Shown: positions 14,660 through 50,441, counted from the first letter of the stretch. The stretch is 64,000 nucleotides of DNA from Portunus trituberculatus (GCF_017591435.1 NC_059303.1:8146360-8210359), one strand, 5' to 3'. Made by a program: numbers and translations. Notes: generated by a model from the sequence alone, not told the origin.

Positions 14660-14771
14660 GACAGTTAAGCAAGGCGGAGTGGTGGCGGCGGCGGCGCCGA
14701 GGTGGTGACGCGCCGAGCACGCAGTGCAGCGAGGCCTCGGAGGGACAACCAAGTGAATGAAGGTTTAAGGT
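14660..14771 (+). promoter_or_regulatory. Probable ALKBH8 promoter and non-coding first exon
   Basis: A short GC- and CpG-rich island (GGCGG runs, GACGCGCCGAGC) stands out from AT-rich surroundings. It ends in a plausible splice donor, TTTAAG|GTAATT, at 14771/14772. The next plausible exon is the first ALKBH8 coding exon, which opens with a good acceptor at 16585. A short ATG AAG GTT TAA upstream frame lies at the end of the exon. The link to ALKBH8 is inferred from position and splice signals only. Confidence 0.45.
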
Positions 14772-15265
14772 AATTCTGTGAAAACCTATTATATATCTTC
14801 CTGTGGCTCAGCATCGTGTTCTATACTAACTTTTGGTGTTATTTATATCATTGGAGGCTGAAGTGTGACCATCAGGACTGCAGATTTCTTTGTTAAAAGC
14901 AAGGAAACATGCCCTTTAATTTGATGGGAAATGCAGAAGTATTGGAGAAGGCAGATGTCATGTCTTAATGCGGGAATCAGGGTACAGTGTAGCGGTGCCT
15001 TGCCTCCTTCAAGCCTGGCCATGGGTTACAAGGTGTGAATGACGTGCCTGTTGTGTTATATCCCGGGATTTCTTTGTTGTGGACAGTGGTGTCAGGAGCC
15101 ACGGTGTACCCTTTGACCCAGTGATGCACCGGCTGCCTCTGTGTGACTGTTTGTTGCCACAACGTGCTGCTGCTGTGTGCTGCCGAGATAAGGACACTAT
15201 TTACTGGCAATTAATCTTTGTTTTCTTGTTTTGACAGTTTTGCATGACGAAATCTGTCGCAATTG

Positions 15266-15339
<74 letters not shown>

Positions 15340-15434
15340 TTACCATAGTGTTTAGTAACGTGTCAAGAAGGAAACTATTTCATCAGGGAAATGCAAAAAA
15401 TGCTTACACAGAGAGTCAATGTTCTGGAACTCAA

Positions 15435-15573
<139 letters not shown>

Positions 15574-16013
15574 TTACCACTTGAATTTTTTTTTATCTTA
15601 AGATAGATTATTGAATTTACATATGGAATATTTTTTACCATGCTATTAGTATATTTTAATTAATTCATCATGTGACATAATTCATATATAGTACATCTTA
15701 GCCTTCCATACCTTCTGGGTTTTTCATATCTCTTCTGTTAAGGAAGATGATATTTCTTATCCAAGAAAAAAATTCCATCATTTTAAAATTTTCCATACAT
15801 TTTAATTCACATGGCTTGGTATCAATTCTTATTAAATTGGTTAATCTGGGAAAATTTTGTGGAAATTATTACAAATTGGAAACAACTCACACATGAATCA
15901 CCTTTCTCCTGTGTCATTACTGTTACATTCAAGCTTTTCATCATCTTTTTCTAAATTCTTATTTCAAAACCAATAACTCCTCTCTAATAATTCAATATTT
16001 TGTGTGTGTGTGT

Positions 16014-16149
16014 GTATTTACCTAGTTGTAGTTTTACAGGGCCGGGGCTTTATGCTCGTGTGGCCCCGTCTCCATATCTACACTTATCCAATCTTACTTT
16101 AAAAGTATGCACACTCGTTGCAGACACTACTTCTTCATTTAAACTGTTC

Positions 16150-16152
<3 letters not shown>
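16014..16152 (-). mobile_element. LINE 3' end fragment, family B
   Basis: The minus strand matches the last ~140 bp of the LINE copies at 34431-38812: the end of the C-terminal coding region, then GGCCCTGTAAAACTACAACT and AGGTAAATACACACA. It is 5'-truncated. It is flanked by (TG)n at 16001-16013 on its 3' side and by (GT)n at 16153-16210 at its truncation point, so it sits inside a (CA)n run of its own sense. Confidence 0.88.
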
Positions 16153-16211
<59 letters not shown>

Positions 16212-16584
16212 CCTTCCTTCAAAGATTAAAGTATCATTGAGATGTAATACAATAAAAAGTAATTCTGCAATTATCTGGTTATCTTAAGCTGGCTGCTGGG
16301 TCTCAGTGCGAGGAAATGGATGATGTTGCCACTCTTCAAAGCATATTGTAGCTTATGAATGATATGATTCATTTTATGTATAAAATACTTGTTTCTTGTT
16401 GATCAACACACTTTTCACAACCTTGGGTAGACTACTGTTTTCCTTAAGATACATTCTGCTCTCAGATGGCCCAGCTTAAAATAGACAGACTTTACTAATT
16501 ATTTAGATTTTGTTATCTACACTGATTTGAAATTGTACCTATTATATTATCATAATTGCAATTTTTCTGATTTTTCTTTTGCAG

Positions 16585-16729
16585 TTTAGAGAAGAAGAGT
16601 GGTTTGCATGTTATGAGCATGGAGAACTGTAGAAGGGACTGGAACAAGGTGAAGAAGAAAATATCAAGATGTATTGCTATACTCCAGAGGGATCTTCCAG
16701 ACATCCACATATCAGAGTATCCGACTAAG
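16585..16729 (+). CDS. ALKBH8: ALKBH8 coding exon 1 (ATG at 16613)
   Basis: Acceptor TTTTGCAG precedes 16585 and donor AAG|GTGAGG follows 16729. It encodes the basic N-terminal helix (WNKVKKKISR) that precedes the RRM. The frame is open upstream of the ATG to the acceptor, so an upstream coding exon cannot be excluded. Confidence 0.75.
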
Positions 16730-19700
16730 GTGAGGACACCCAATACTACTGTACCGCCAACAAGAGTGTGGAAATTGTGGAAAAGCAAAGTTTGTGCCAC
16801 TCTTTAATTGTAAATATAGACAAATGAAAATTACATGTTGATTATGTTGCCCTGTGAACATTTAAAGAAAGGCACATGGCAGAGTTGTTCCATGCACTAG
16901 TTTACAAAACATACATAAGTTGACAAAAACTTGCTGTATCTATTTGCTAATTGCAGTATAATCTAACAGTGCTGTAGTGAGCATGCTTAAGGCATGGATG
17001 TGAAGACAGAGGATTGTATTCAGAGATGAACGGAAATTGTTTGGATGTCATTTCTTTTTATGCTGTAGTAACTAATCCTTGTTCACCTGATGTGAGTAGC
17101 CATAGGACATCAAACAAGGATTTATGATATTACAACCTCCCCAGATTACCCTGAACCAGCACGACAAGATATATGGCTCACTCTCCCTCTCTTTGTTTGG
17201 TTACTTTTGTTTTACAGTGGACTCATAGAGACTGATTATTAAAACAAAGAAAGGAAAAGTCTAGTAGAATGAGAATGTGGTTGGAAAGTGAATCTAAACA
17301 GTCTGCTGCACAAGCAAGAAGTCATTGTTGTGGAGAAGAATAAGGAAAGGTAGTATCCTTGTACTATTATTTAGGTATATCATAACTTAGTCTTTTTGTT
17401 TTGTTTTCTTTTCTTTCCTTCTTTATTTATTTATTTTTTTTTTTTACTTTGTTGTTTTAAGTTGGACATTTTTGTCTTTTGCAGCACATCTTCATAGGCA
17501 ATGCTGGACTGACAACAAATGCTGATGAGTCTTCCTTAGTAGAGCTAATCACCTCTGTTGGCTGTGGTCTAGAGGCCCTCACACTTCTACCAGGAAAACA
17601 GTACAGCTTTGCATCCTTCACCTCCCATGACCAGGCTAGGACAGTGCTGGTGGCAGCTCATGGCCATCTAGGAGTGCAGGGCTCCACTTCCCCTGTTTAT
17701 ATGGCCTATGTTGACAAGGGTAAGGAGATGAAGTCTTGTATGTATTGTATGGAGAAATAGATGTATAGATGATTTGATTTTGTAGACATTTGGTAAATCA
17801 AGACCTTAGAATGATGAGTTTATTTTCTTTGTTTATTTTACTGGTATCTACATAACCATTTATCTGAACTGCCTGGGAATGTGAGTTAGTCAGTTTTTAG
17901 CATTCTTGGACAGAGAATCTTTCCTTCGAGCTCATTAAAAGCTGAAAAAAATTAATATAAAGACTGAAGTATATATTATAACTAAGGGCACATTCTTTTT
18001 TAATTCTTATATTAATGCAAGGTTAAAAATCAGTCTTCTTGAGTTATATGAAAATGTTTCATGTATATTAACTCTTGCTTGTAGGAATTATAGGGTCAGC
18101 TTTGTTTTCCATCTTATTTAGCTTAACCAGTACCATTTCTTGACAGTACCAATGGACCCTTCACCCATCAAATTTAGGTTCCCACCGGGCCTGTCAGTCC
18201 TGGAAGATTTTGTTTCTCCTAAGGAGGAGCTACTGCTGATGAACCTGGTTGACTGGGGTGCCTCACCCTCTACCGCAGCTCAAGGTTGGACAAACTCCTT
18301 AGGGTTGTTTAGGCCGTTTGGGTGAGATAATGTGGTCATATTGAAAGGGTGAAGATTGATGAGTTAGCAAAGAAAGTAAATAGGAGCAGATTTGAAGGTC
18401 TCAGTATGTGTGTTCAAGTAAGCTAGAAGGGATTGATGTGATAGGAAGAGGTGGAAAGGCTCTTTTGCCTTAGTCATCTCCTTGAGAGATGTTTCCAAAG
18501 TGAGCAAGGCATCAGAGAGATAGATTGAGAGGTAGGTACAAAATAAGAAATGAAGAATCATTGGATGTCTCTTCCCCTACAGGAAGTGTCTTGAAGCACC
18601 GTCAGGTTCGTCATTTTGGTTATGAGTTCCAGTACAGCACCAACTGTGTGGATAAGAGGCAGCCACTGGCCCAGGGAATGCCTCCAGCCATTGACTTTTT
18701 GCTAAGGAGAATTGTGGATCGAGGTTGCATGCCATCCCTGCCTGACCAGCTTACTGTCAACAGATACTTACCTGGGCAAGGTAAGCTTTTGTTCTGTAGG
18801 TTAACTATATTGCTTCAAAATCTTACTTTATTATTTTTTTATTAAATCTTTTTCATGTGATTTTCTGAAAAGCATGGCATTCAACGTATAGTTTTTTTGC
18901 ACACCAGTCTCTTTTATTTCCTGTCTTTCAGCTATTTTAACAATGAGTCCTTTTGTACCTGTATACAGGATGTATCATTTTGACTGGGGTAGCCTTACAC
19001 TTGTAATTGATTACCTTCACCATATTTCTTTATCCTAATTAAACAAGTGAAAAGTAACATATACATTTGTCCTTCATATCTTATTATTCTCTTCACACCA
19101 ACCACCTTTCAGATAACTCATATCTATCCTCTAAATCCCAAATATTGTACCTTTCTGACTCTCGGTCCATTTGTACTTCAGTGAGTAAGTTTACTATAAA
19201 GGTTTCATTAATCTTAAAATTTCTCTCACTCAAGCAATACTCTAAAACTGTTAACTCAACCTAAAAATAAGTCTCCCACACACCCTTTTAGTTTGTGACT
19301 TGTAATGTACAATTGGCTCCCTACTTGATGAAGAAGTTTTCATGATTATATTTCTAACAAAAGTGACATTCTTTTTCCATAGCAGTTGGCAACACACACA
19401 CACACACCTCATAAGACTGTTATTCTACTGTTCAATATATACTTCTCCCATCACCAGGCATCCCACCCCATGTTGATACTCACAGCTCCTTCACGGATGA
19501 GCTGCTCTCACTCAGCCTCGGCGGTGGTGTTAACATGGATTTTCGTTATGTTGGTGGTGGTGGCAGTAACAGCAGTACTATTGAAGGAAGCAAAGACAAG
19601 CCACCTCACTATGTGGTATATCTCCCCCCAAGATCACTTTCTGTCATGACTGGCCCAGCAAGGTGAGAACTATAATGCAAGATTGAAAATTATTGATATG

Positions 19701-22585
19701 AAAAGGTGTTTTATCAAGCAGCAATTAGATATGGCATTTATGCTGAGGTGTTGTAAATTTATCTTTCCATGAGGAACAGAGATTAATTTGCCAAGTGTAC
19801 TCTTCCTTTATACAGATACGAGTGGTCACATGGCATTTGTCCACGGATGACAGATGTGGTGGCCAGCAGGAATAGCATCACAGGGCTCCAGCTACTGCCA
19901 CGCCAGGAGCGCATCTCTTTCACTTTCAGGAAGATTCGGCATGGGGAGTGTTCCTGCCAGAATGCCAGAGTGTGTGACTCTCATGGCAAGGAGCAGAAGA
20001 GTGAGTGGTACATTGTGGAAATTATAATGAAAAAGAGGTAAGAGTTGTAAGCTACTAGTAGTAAAGAGGTGTCAGTGACATGTTCCTTCCTATCAGACTC
20101 CAGTAAGGATGAAAGCAAGCGGAGCACATCCCCCTACGAGCTGCCCAGTGACAGGTCAGCTGCTCGGATCGAGAGGGAACATGTGCTGCAAGTGTATGAC
20201 CAGATAGCAGAGCACTTCAGTGTCACTCGCCACAAGCCTTGGCCACAGGTTCTAGAGGTAAGGCTACTCACTGCCAGGTCAGTCAGTGCCATTATTATCA
20301 CTACTGTCACTTATGTTATAGTTCTAACATCAATCGTCAGGACTATGTCTTGTTTGATCTTCCCATTGACTGTATAGCTTATTGTTCTAAATGTTTAATG
20401 TGCTTTGCTTATCTGTTCTCATTCACTATATATCGTATGAATATCACTCAACCCAGGGTACCACTGTTGCATAGATTGTGCATCTTACAAGTGTCAAAGT
20501 TGAATTAAACTATCACTAAATATGATTATAAATAGAATGACAACTTAGCTGTAGACCATGTGGCAGGGAGTCATGTGGACAGCTAAAGGTTGAGTGAAGT
20601 TGCTGGTGTTCCAAGCCAGCTGCTGGTCATGTTGTGTTCCTAAGGCAGTTTCCTTGAGTTATCCAATTATTCCATGCCTCTAAGTTTTTCCCAGCTTAAT
20701 AAATGTAACTTCAGGAAACCAGTGGCAAGACTGTCTTAATAGGATGGCTTGGACCGGTGGGAGGGTCTGAGCATTGAGCTTGCTTTCCAGTTTGCCACAT
20801 CTAAATTACAAAATATATAAGCAATCCACTATCTTCGTGCCACTCTTTTATTTATTTTGATAACTAATATTTATTTTGTATTAGATTGACCATAATTACT
20901 CCTTAATATGACCTTGTATTCTGCATACATGTCACAACACAAACTAATTATTCATTGATATCATGTGTGATCCAAGTAGAACTTTTTATCTTTTTTCTTT
21001 GAGTGATATTAGATGTAACAGCCTGCCATGTACTTCTACAGTTTGTATTGTCCCTGCCCCGAGGCTCACTGCTGTTGGATGTTGGTTGTGGCAATGGCAA
21101 GTACATGGGCCACAACAAGCAGGTGTTCCAGGTAGGAAACTTTCTAAAGTTGATGATTTCCCATCCTTCCCTTTTGTTGTGCCAATGAACTACTGACAGA
21201 GATATTATTGTGACACACTAGTTGACAGTTACACTCTAAAACTGTTAAATATATCACCTGCAATTCCTTCAAGCCAATGCAATTTTGTCATTAGTTTTAT
21301 TACTAATATTTATAGATTTTAAATTCTTTGGCTACACTTTCCACTGAAGCCTTATATTTGTTTTATTTTTTTTGTCTCTCCATTTGCCCTCCTCAAGTAT
21401 ATCTAGTGTTAAACAAATCAGTCTTCAGTTTGTAAGTATGCCCCTAAGTGGCTAGAGCACTGAAGCATCACTTTACTTCCAGGTGGGTTGTGATACAAGC
21501 TTTGAATTGATGAAAATCTGTAACAATCAAGGTTTTGAAGTTTTGACTAGCAATTGCCTCCAGTTGCCATACCGGGACTATGTATTTGATGCTGCTGTGT
21601 GTATTGCTGTAATTCATCATCTTGCAACGGAAGTAAGTATTCTTTATTGCCTGCATATAATCTTGGCTCTGTAAACAGCTTAGAATAAGAGCCATTAGAT
21701 GAGATTCTGATTTCATCTTTTGGTAATGTGTTGTTTACATATTGATTGGTCTTAGAAAATGTGATAGTTCTTGTTCATAATTTTGAAAGATTAACTAGGA
21801 AACTTGAAGCATTTTATTAACAAGTCAAACATTCATGAAAGTATAAGTAGGTAGGCTTTTGAAAGTTTCTTTCAAGGCATTGTATTAGAGAAAGCTACGT
21901 GTGTCCTTAGAAGCGGCGGCTTGCTGCTGTTCGGGAGATGGTGAGAGTGCTGAACGTGGGAGGACAAGGCCTGATCTATGTGTGGGCCATGGAGCAGCGG
22001 CGTGGGGAAAAGAAGTCAACTTACCTCAAGCAGAACAAGGAAGGTAGTGTTGGTGCAGAGATGATCAAGGATCAGAACATTGAAGAAAAGCCATCGCCTA
22101 ATTATCATCACGATAGAGGTGTTCAAAAAAATGAGGTGGTTAGGTCTGGAGCCACCTCTCTTCCGGTACATGTCAACCGCACTGAATTCATGCAGCAGGA
22201 TATGTTAGTGCCATGGAAATTGAAACCTCCTAAGAAGAATGAGTCAAGGTGTGAGAGGAGGCGGTGTGACAGAGGCTGTGGAGTGGTTCATGGCTCAAGG
22301 AGCAACAGGTCACAGAGTAGTGAATCCACTGTTGACTCACCACAAATTACAAACAATTGTGATGTTTTACCTTCACAGGAAAATGTAAGATGTGATAATT
22401 GTCACTCCAAGTCCAGGAAAAAAATGGTCTGTGCTGAAAGCAGACCAGACCAAGTCTTCCACAGGTACTACCATGTCTTCAAACAAGGAGAACTGGAATC
22501 ATTGTGCAGTCAGCTAAATGTCAAGGTTATTAAATCTTACTATGATGAAGGTAATTGGTGCATTATATTTCAAAAATCAAGTTGA
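16585..22585 (+). CDS. ALKBH8: ALKBH8, tRNA AlkB hydroxylase and wobble-uridine methyltransferase
   Basis: Ten coding exons join in frame to 717 codons (16613-16729, 17485-17719, 18147-18284, 18583-18780, 19458-19662, 19816-20000, 20097-20257, 21042-21131, 21483-21632, 21911-22585), close to the ~664 residues of human ALKBH8. All junctions use GT/AG. In order: an RRM (residues 40-117, HIFIGNAGL); an AlkB Fe(II)/2-oxoglutarate dioxygenase domain with NRYLPGQG, iron ligands H234/D236 in HVDTHS, H303 in EWSHGI and the ISFTFRK arginine; and a class I methyltransferase domain with the SAM loop DVGCGNGKY (426-434), AVIHH and the C-terminal blocks IYVWAMEQ, LPVHVNRT and FHRYYHVF. In this family the methyltransferase, with TRMT112, makes mcm5U at tRNA position 34 and the dioxygenase hydroxylates it. 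The three domains look intact. The start at 16613 is the first in-frame ATG of its exon; one at 16619 is also possible. Confidence 0.93.
17485..17719 (+). CDS. ALKBH8: ALKBH8 exon 2, RRM domain
   Basis: Acceptor TTTTGCAG and donor AAGG|GTAAGG. It encodes the whole RRM with RNP-like HIFIGNAGL and YSFASF segments. Confidence 0.92.
18147..18284 (+). CDS. ALKBH8: ALKBH8 exon 3, start of AlkB domain
   Basis: Acceptor TTGACAG and donor CAAG|GTTGGA. It encodes FPPGLSVLEDFVSPKEE, the usual entry to the ALKBH8 dioxygenase domain. Confidence 0.92.
18583..18780 (+). CDS. ALKBH8: ALKBH8 exon 4, AlkB domain
   Basis: Acceptor CCTACAG and donor CAAG|GTAAGC. It encodes HFGYEFQY and the 2-oxoglutarate-binding NRYLPGQG region. 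Confidence 0.94.
19458..19662 (+). CDS. ALKBH8: ALKBH8 exon 5, iron-binding HxD
   Basis: Acceptor CATCACCAG and donor CAAG|GTGAGA. It carries HVDTHS (two iron ligands) and LPPRSLSVMTG. A glycine/serine-rich insert (GGGGSNSST) lengthens the loop before LPPR. Confidence 0.92.
19816..20000 (+). CDS. ALKBH8: ALKBH8 exon 6, distal iron histidine and zinc-binding cysteines
   Basis: Acceptor TATACAG and donor AAGA|GTGAGT. It carries YEWSHGI, RISFTFRK and the CSCQNARVC cysteines characteristic of this family. Confidence 0.93.
20097..20257 (+). CDS. ALKBH8: ALKBH8 exon 7, linker to methyltransferase
   Basis: Acceptor CTATCAG and donor GAG|GTAAGG. It encodes EREHVLQVYDQIAEHFSVTR and HKPWPQV, the family's linker helix. 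Confidence 0.93.
21042..21131 (+). CDS. ALKBH8: ALKBH8 exon 8, SAM-binding loop
   Basis: Acceptor TTCTACAG and donor CAG|GTAGGA. It encodes LLLDVGCGNGKYMG, motif I of the methyltransferase. Confidence 0.94.
21483..21632 (+). CDS. ALKBH8: ALKBH8 exon 9, methyltransferase core
   Basis: Acceptor ACTTCCAG and donor GAA|GTAAGT. It encodes VGCDTSFELM and DAAVCIAVIHHLATE. Confidence 0.94.
21911..22585 (+). CDS. ALKBH8: ALKBH8 terminal exon
   Basis: The acceptor GTCCTTAG precedes 21911 and the stop TGA ends the 225-codon segment. It holds GLIYVWAMEQ, a variable basic linker, LPVHVNRT, VPWKLK, FHRYYHVFKQGELE and YYDEGNWCIIFQK. The linker (about 100 residues, cysteine- and arginine-rich) explains most of the extra length over the human protein. 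Confidence 0.94.
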   Translation, partial: KRRLAAVREMVRVLNVGGQGLIYVWAMEQRRGEKKSTYLKQNKEGSVGAEMIKDQNIEEKPSPNYHHDRGVQKNEVVRSGATSLPVHVNRTEFMQQDMLVPWKLKPPKKNESRCERRRCDRGCGVVHGSRSNRSQSSESTVDSPQITNNCDVLPSQENVRCDNCHSKSRKKMVCAESRPDQVFHRYYHVFKQGELESLCSQLNVKVIKSYYDEGNWCIIFQKSS

Positions 22586-22902
22586 AAACAACATAATTTT
22601 GTTTTTGCATTTATATGTAGTATAAAACTGCTTTTATAACCTAAATATCATAAACACTTCAGATTTTAAGTGAGAAGGAAATCATAAATGTTAAAATGAC
22701 AATAAGCAGCGAGCTTATGACTGGAAGGAGACCTTTTGTTTTCCCATACAGAAACTTCCTTCATGGAAGAGACCATCATACTAAGATCTTTATGCTGTAT
22801 GCTGTAATGTTGCATCAGTTGTGTGGGAGAAAAAGTAAGGACTTCACTACTCACAGAGAATGTGTTGTCTCCAACACTAGACACACATGTCTCATGAAGT
22901 GT

Positions 22903-22933
<31 letters not shown>

Positions 22934-24050
22934 CTGGTAACTTTTTATTGCCAGGATTTCTGGAAATTCATAATTTTTACATATAGATTATCTGCCATTC
23001 TGCTTTGGATGATGTTTCTTTTCTCTCCAATTCAAATTCATTGCTCTGAAAAGGCAAAACTGACAGACAGACTGTGCACTCTTAGTAATATAGATACGTA
23101 TGTACCTACAGTGGTGGGATTCAGCCAGTTTGCGTCAGTTGGTAAGAACCTGTTCTTGGAAATTAATTCATCCGAAGACCAGTCATTAGCATGGTTAGTT
23201 GTTAGAAACTGGTAGTGAGAGAACATGTTTTCAAGAATTTTGAATCCCACCAGTGCATAGCTAGGTAGTGAACTATGGTAGCAGCATGCTACTGAATATC
23301 CACACTTGGTATAGAACAGCTATAAAGAGGGAATGAAACTCAAGCTTATAAGTGGTACTCGTAGTTTGCATTGGAATGATTAATAGTGCTTCTACAAAAG
23401 TGCTGGAAAACTCCTAACAATTATAACTGAATTGACAGTGAAGTATGTCTGGTCTTCTAATAACTTATAAGCAGCACTGCAAGGTATTCCAGTGTTTTCC
23501 CAAGAGAAGGAAACACTGATATCTAGAATACAGTACTCTGCTGTGAAGTGAAGTTGATACACACTTGCCTTCCCAATGTGTACAAACATTTCTTAGGCCA
23601 GATGTGTGACATCCCAGAAGTGACAAAGCTGTCATGTGTCTAACCATTCAAGAGCAACCCCAAGTCCAAAAGGACAACCTCACACAAAGTATCTGTCAAA
23701 GTATTCTACAATGTGTGTGTGAGAAGATGAAGAAAATCCCTCAGTATTAGGAGATCTATGATACATTTTGCATAATCAAATTGGTGTACTTCATGGCTCA
23801 ATACAACATTATGCCTTCAACTGTGAGCTTCAGCATTGATTATGAAACATACAATTAGCAAGAAACCCATTTTCATACATTTTTATCGTGTTGTGATAAC
23901 TAGGCTTAATCAATTCACTCTTCACTGCCAAACAGCACTGCCATCCTTGTACAGTGTAGCCTGAAACCATTTTTAGCATTTTTATACAAGTAACTTGTAG
24001 AGATATTTGCAAAACTAGTGACTAAATAAAGAAGTGCAGCATTTCCAGTC
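22586..24050 (+). other. Probable ALKBH8 3' region with an embedded MITE
   Basis: Non-coding AT-rich sequence follows the stop. A long poly-T lies at 22906-22933. AATAAA at 24025-24030 is a candidate poly(A) signal, but closer variants may be used. The hAT-like MITE at 23109-23255 lies inside. Confidence 0.4.
23109..23255. mobile_element. hAT-like MITE, 147 bp
   Basis: The left end CAGTGGTGGGATTC and right end GAATCCCACCAGTG are inverted repeats matching at 13 of 14 positions. Ends of the form CAGTGGTGGGATTC are known from small hAT-type elements in animals. The flanking 8-mers TGTACCTA and CATAGCTA agree only partly, so a target duplication is not convincing. Confidence 0.6.
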
Positions 24051-24471
24051 TCACAGTAATTTTGTTTAATGCTCAAGCAATGTGACTGCCAGAGCCAGAG
24101 ATGATTCCTTTACTAGCTTTGCATTTTGATTTGTAGAAGTTGGATAGTTTGTTAATATTTCTTTTCTCATTTCACATTTCATAAGCTCACTTTAGCTGTG
24201 GATTGCTGCTCAGCTAAATGAGACTCAAGTGATCTCTGTTGCATTTTATTGATTGACTATAAAATGTTAGTGTTAAGAGCAGGTAAATACATAATATCAA
24301 TACCTTTTTTTTTCTTTTTAGTATGCAAATATGCATTCAGCTGCATATGTGCATTATATGTTGTTATTGTATCTTATGTGATTATAAATCTAACCAATGA
24401 TACACTGATTGTTGTCTGAGTGGCTACTGTAATCTAGTCATTTTATGTTCAGTTGTTAATTTGCTCACATG

Positions 24472-24474
<3 letters not shown>

Positions 24475-24544
<70 letters not shown>
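24475..24544. repeat. (TG)n microsatellite, about 70 bp
   Basis: A pure TG array ending at GCGCAGG. No retroelement end was found beside it. Confidence 0.97.
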
Positions 24545-24547
<3 letters not shown>

Positions 24548-25010
24548 AGGTGTCCATGCATATGTGCATCTGTGCTTATGCACAGAAAGTTGTCAGGTAA
24601 CTCTTGTGTATTCTGTAGCCTGAGTAGAATAGGAATATTCATAATAGTTGTGAGAATGTGAACATTAAACATTGATGAATGGAACATTTGTATCTAATCA
24701 CTCAAGTTATTCAAATATATGCTCCAGAAATTCATTATATTTTCATTTATTTTGTTTATTGATTATTTATTTTATTTATACATTTTTTCATTTTCTAGTG
24801 ACAGCATTTGTGCAGGTATAATGACTTCACGTTAATTGAATCCTTTATTTACTTATTTCATGTATCATGCCTCCAATCATTCTAATTTCTGCTCATCCCT
24901 CCACTACAATATAATCTACACTAGCCCCACACTATCCATTTACAACTACCATTCCAATGTTATTTCATCATACCACTCTGCTTACCCAATCATATTGTAA
25001 CGGCTCAATA

Positions 25011-25097
25011 GTACACACAACAAATTCACAGTGTGAGAGGCTGAACCAGACAGTGGGAAGAATGTGAAGCATTTATTTTATATACTGTATTCAGGTA
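25011..25097. repeat. Dispersed direct repeat, left copy
   Basis: About 85 bp from AGTACACA through TTCAGGTA that recur almost unchanged at 25831-25916. Shared markers include CACAGTGTGAGAGGCTGAACC and GAATGTGAAGCATTTATTTT split by few substitutions. Confidence 0.85.
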
Positions 25098-25318
25098 TTT
25101 GATTTTGACAGCTTGAATATATTCTATAATTCAGTCTTATTCCATGATTGAATGTATTTTTCCAGTGTTATTTTATGTCATGGTACCATCTACTGTTCCT
25201 GCACTGGAACAAGTTCATTCTCGAGATTACAGCATGAGCAGGCTGCTTCACCATGGAAGGGAGGTGTGTGGCCACTGGATAGCTGTGTTGTGCCTGGAGT
25301 TTCTGAATATAGTGTATA

Positions 25319-25439
<121 letters not shown>

Positions 25440-25830
25440 TACGTAGGATTAGGAAATATTGCATGCAGTATCTAGTCATCAAAATAATGAGGCTCGATCA
25501 ATGGTGCAGCGAAAGCTTTCCTTTTATCTTGCGGCGTATCTGTGTATATCATAGATAAAAGATATCGAGGTTCAGTCACATGATAGTTTGTTTATGACCA
25601 ATGAATAAACTGAGTTACGCGTATTAGCAGTTATGCGTATCAGATTCCAGCAAAAGTAGCTTGACATGGCTGTGTTCATTTACTTATTGTGTGCATAGAG
25701 CTTACTCTACCTTCTAGCCGTGACCTGATGAAGCTACTTTCCCTTCATCAGTGACAATAAATGTATTTGACGGACGGGGTGAAAAAAAGATGAGTGCATA
25801 ATATTTACTTCGGGTAGCATGTTACAACCA

Positions 25831-25916
25831 AGTACACAACAAATTCACAGTGTGAGAGGCTGAACCATAGAGTGGGAAGAATGTGAAGCATTTATTTTAT
25901 ATACTGCATTCAGGTA
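25831..25916. repeat. Dispersed direct repeat, right copy
   Basis: The partner of 25011-25097. Homology stops at TTCAGGTA, where the SINE at 25914 begins. Confidence 0.85.
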
Positions 25917-26210
25917 GCTCAGTGGTTAGAGCGCTGGTTTTACAAGCCAGAGGACCGGGGTTCGATTCCCCGGCCGGGTGGAGATATTTGGGTGTGTCTC
26001 CTTTCACGTGTAGCCCCTGTTCACCTAGCAGTGAGTAGGTACGGGATGTAAATCGAGGAGTTGTGACCTTGTCCCGGTGTGTGGTGTGTGCCTGGTCTCA
26101 GGCCTATCCGAAGATCGAAAATAAAATGAGCTCTGAGCTCGTTCCGTAGGGTAACGTCTGGCTGTCTCGTCAGAGACTGCAGCAGATCAAACAGTGAAAC
26201 ACACACACAC
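25914..26210 (+). mobile_element. tRNA-Val-derived SINE, subfamily 2
   Basis: The head GTAGCTCAGTGGTTAGAGCG gives the A box and GGTTCGATTCC the B box. The anticodon loop is TTTACAA (anticodon TAC) instead of the CAC of the other copies. The body matches the SINEs at 38828 and 39958. The 3' end is CAGTGAAACACACACACAC. This is the one SINE copy whose 5' side is not (CA)n. Confidence 0.9.
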
Positions 26211-26570
26211 ATTACAAGTTGCTGACTCGCTTATTCTGCTTTATCAAATCATGCATAGTAATGTTTTAGCGACCGTGAGCCATTTCTACAGGTTTTCAAG
26301 ACGGCCATTGCTACTTACTGTCTTTTTTATTCGGTGAAACCATGGAAGTATGATTGGATATCCTTGAGTGGAACTGAAAAGGATTGTTAATAAATGGATA
26401 AATAAATATACAGACAAATAAGACAACACTGGTTTGAGGATAGATTAAAAAGAGATGAGTAAATGTCTAAGTAAACATAAAAAGTGCATATATTTTTTTG
26501 TATTGTAAAATGAAAGACGTGAAGGAAAGGAAAGTAAAGAAACCAAACACAGATAGAGGGAAGACCCAGG

Positions 26571-26754
26571 AAGACTGGAAGACCCTGACTTTGTGGGCAC
26601 CGATGCAAAGGGTGAACAGTGAGCAGAGGCAGCCACAGCAGCGAGCCGAGCAGTGAGCAGTGTTGTCAGCTGTCACCACCTACGGTCCCGTGCTCGCTCC
26701 TGCTCCGTGTAGCCAGCGTTTTTTTTCACCGAGTGTGGCCGTCTAGTCGTCAAA
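26571..26754 (+). promoter_or_regulatory. Flower 5'UTR and proximal promoter region
   Basis: A GC-richer stretch ends in GTCAAAATGG, which fits the arthropod start context. No TATA box was identified. The transcription start cannot be placed from sequence alone. Confidence 0.4.
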
Positions 26755-49907
<23,153 letters not shown>

Positions 49908-50441
49908 ATCTCCTCTCTGCCACTTAATGTCACCCAATCTGGAAGAGCTGATATACCAGTGATCATCATACTGCAGGATGGAACTTTTCTGTCTTATCAA
50001 ACTGTTTAGATGTAACATTCAATTGAAGTTCTGATGACAACACATGTTGGGATCTGGCCTCTTGTAGGTGATGTAAGAATTGCTTGAGTGTCTAGTAGTT
50101 TAAATGAATGGCTGAAGATTGAATAACTATTTTTTGTGAGCCAGTAACTGAAGGGATAAATTTAAATTTTAAAGTGTTACATGTTTATTTTTATGGGCCA
50201 ATGAGTGACTATTAATTTTAAATTACCTATTTTCTGAAGTATTTTGTTGTATTGTCTCTAGTAATTCCCCCTCCCACAACAGAATTGCTGTGAGAATGGA
50301 AAATTTTGCAATTCTTCTCTTTGCATATACTCATTACTTTTTATTTGTGTTTTGTCATATTTCTTCTGTATCATTTTACCCTGTCTGGTATATTCACTGA
50401 TGACCTCCCCCATCTCTGACCTTTTAACTTATATACCATGT

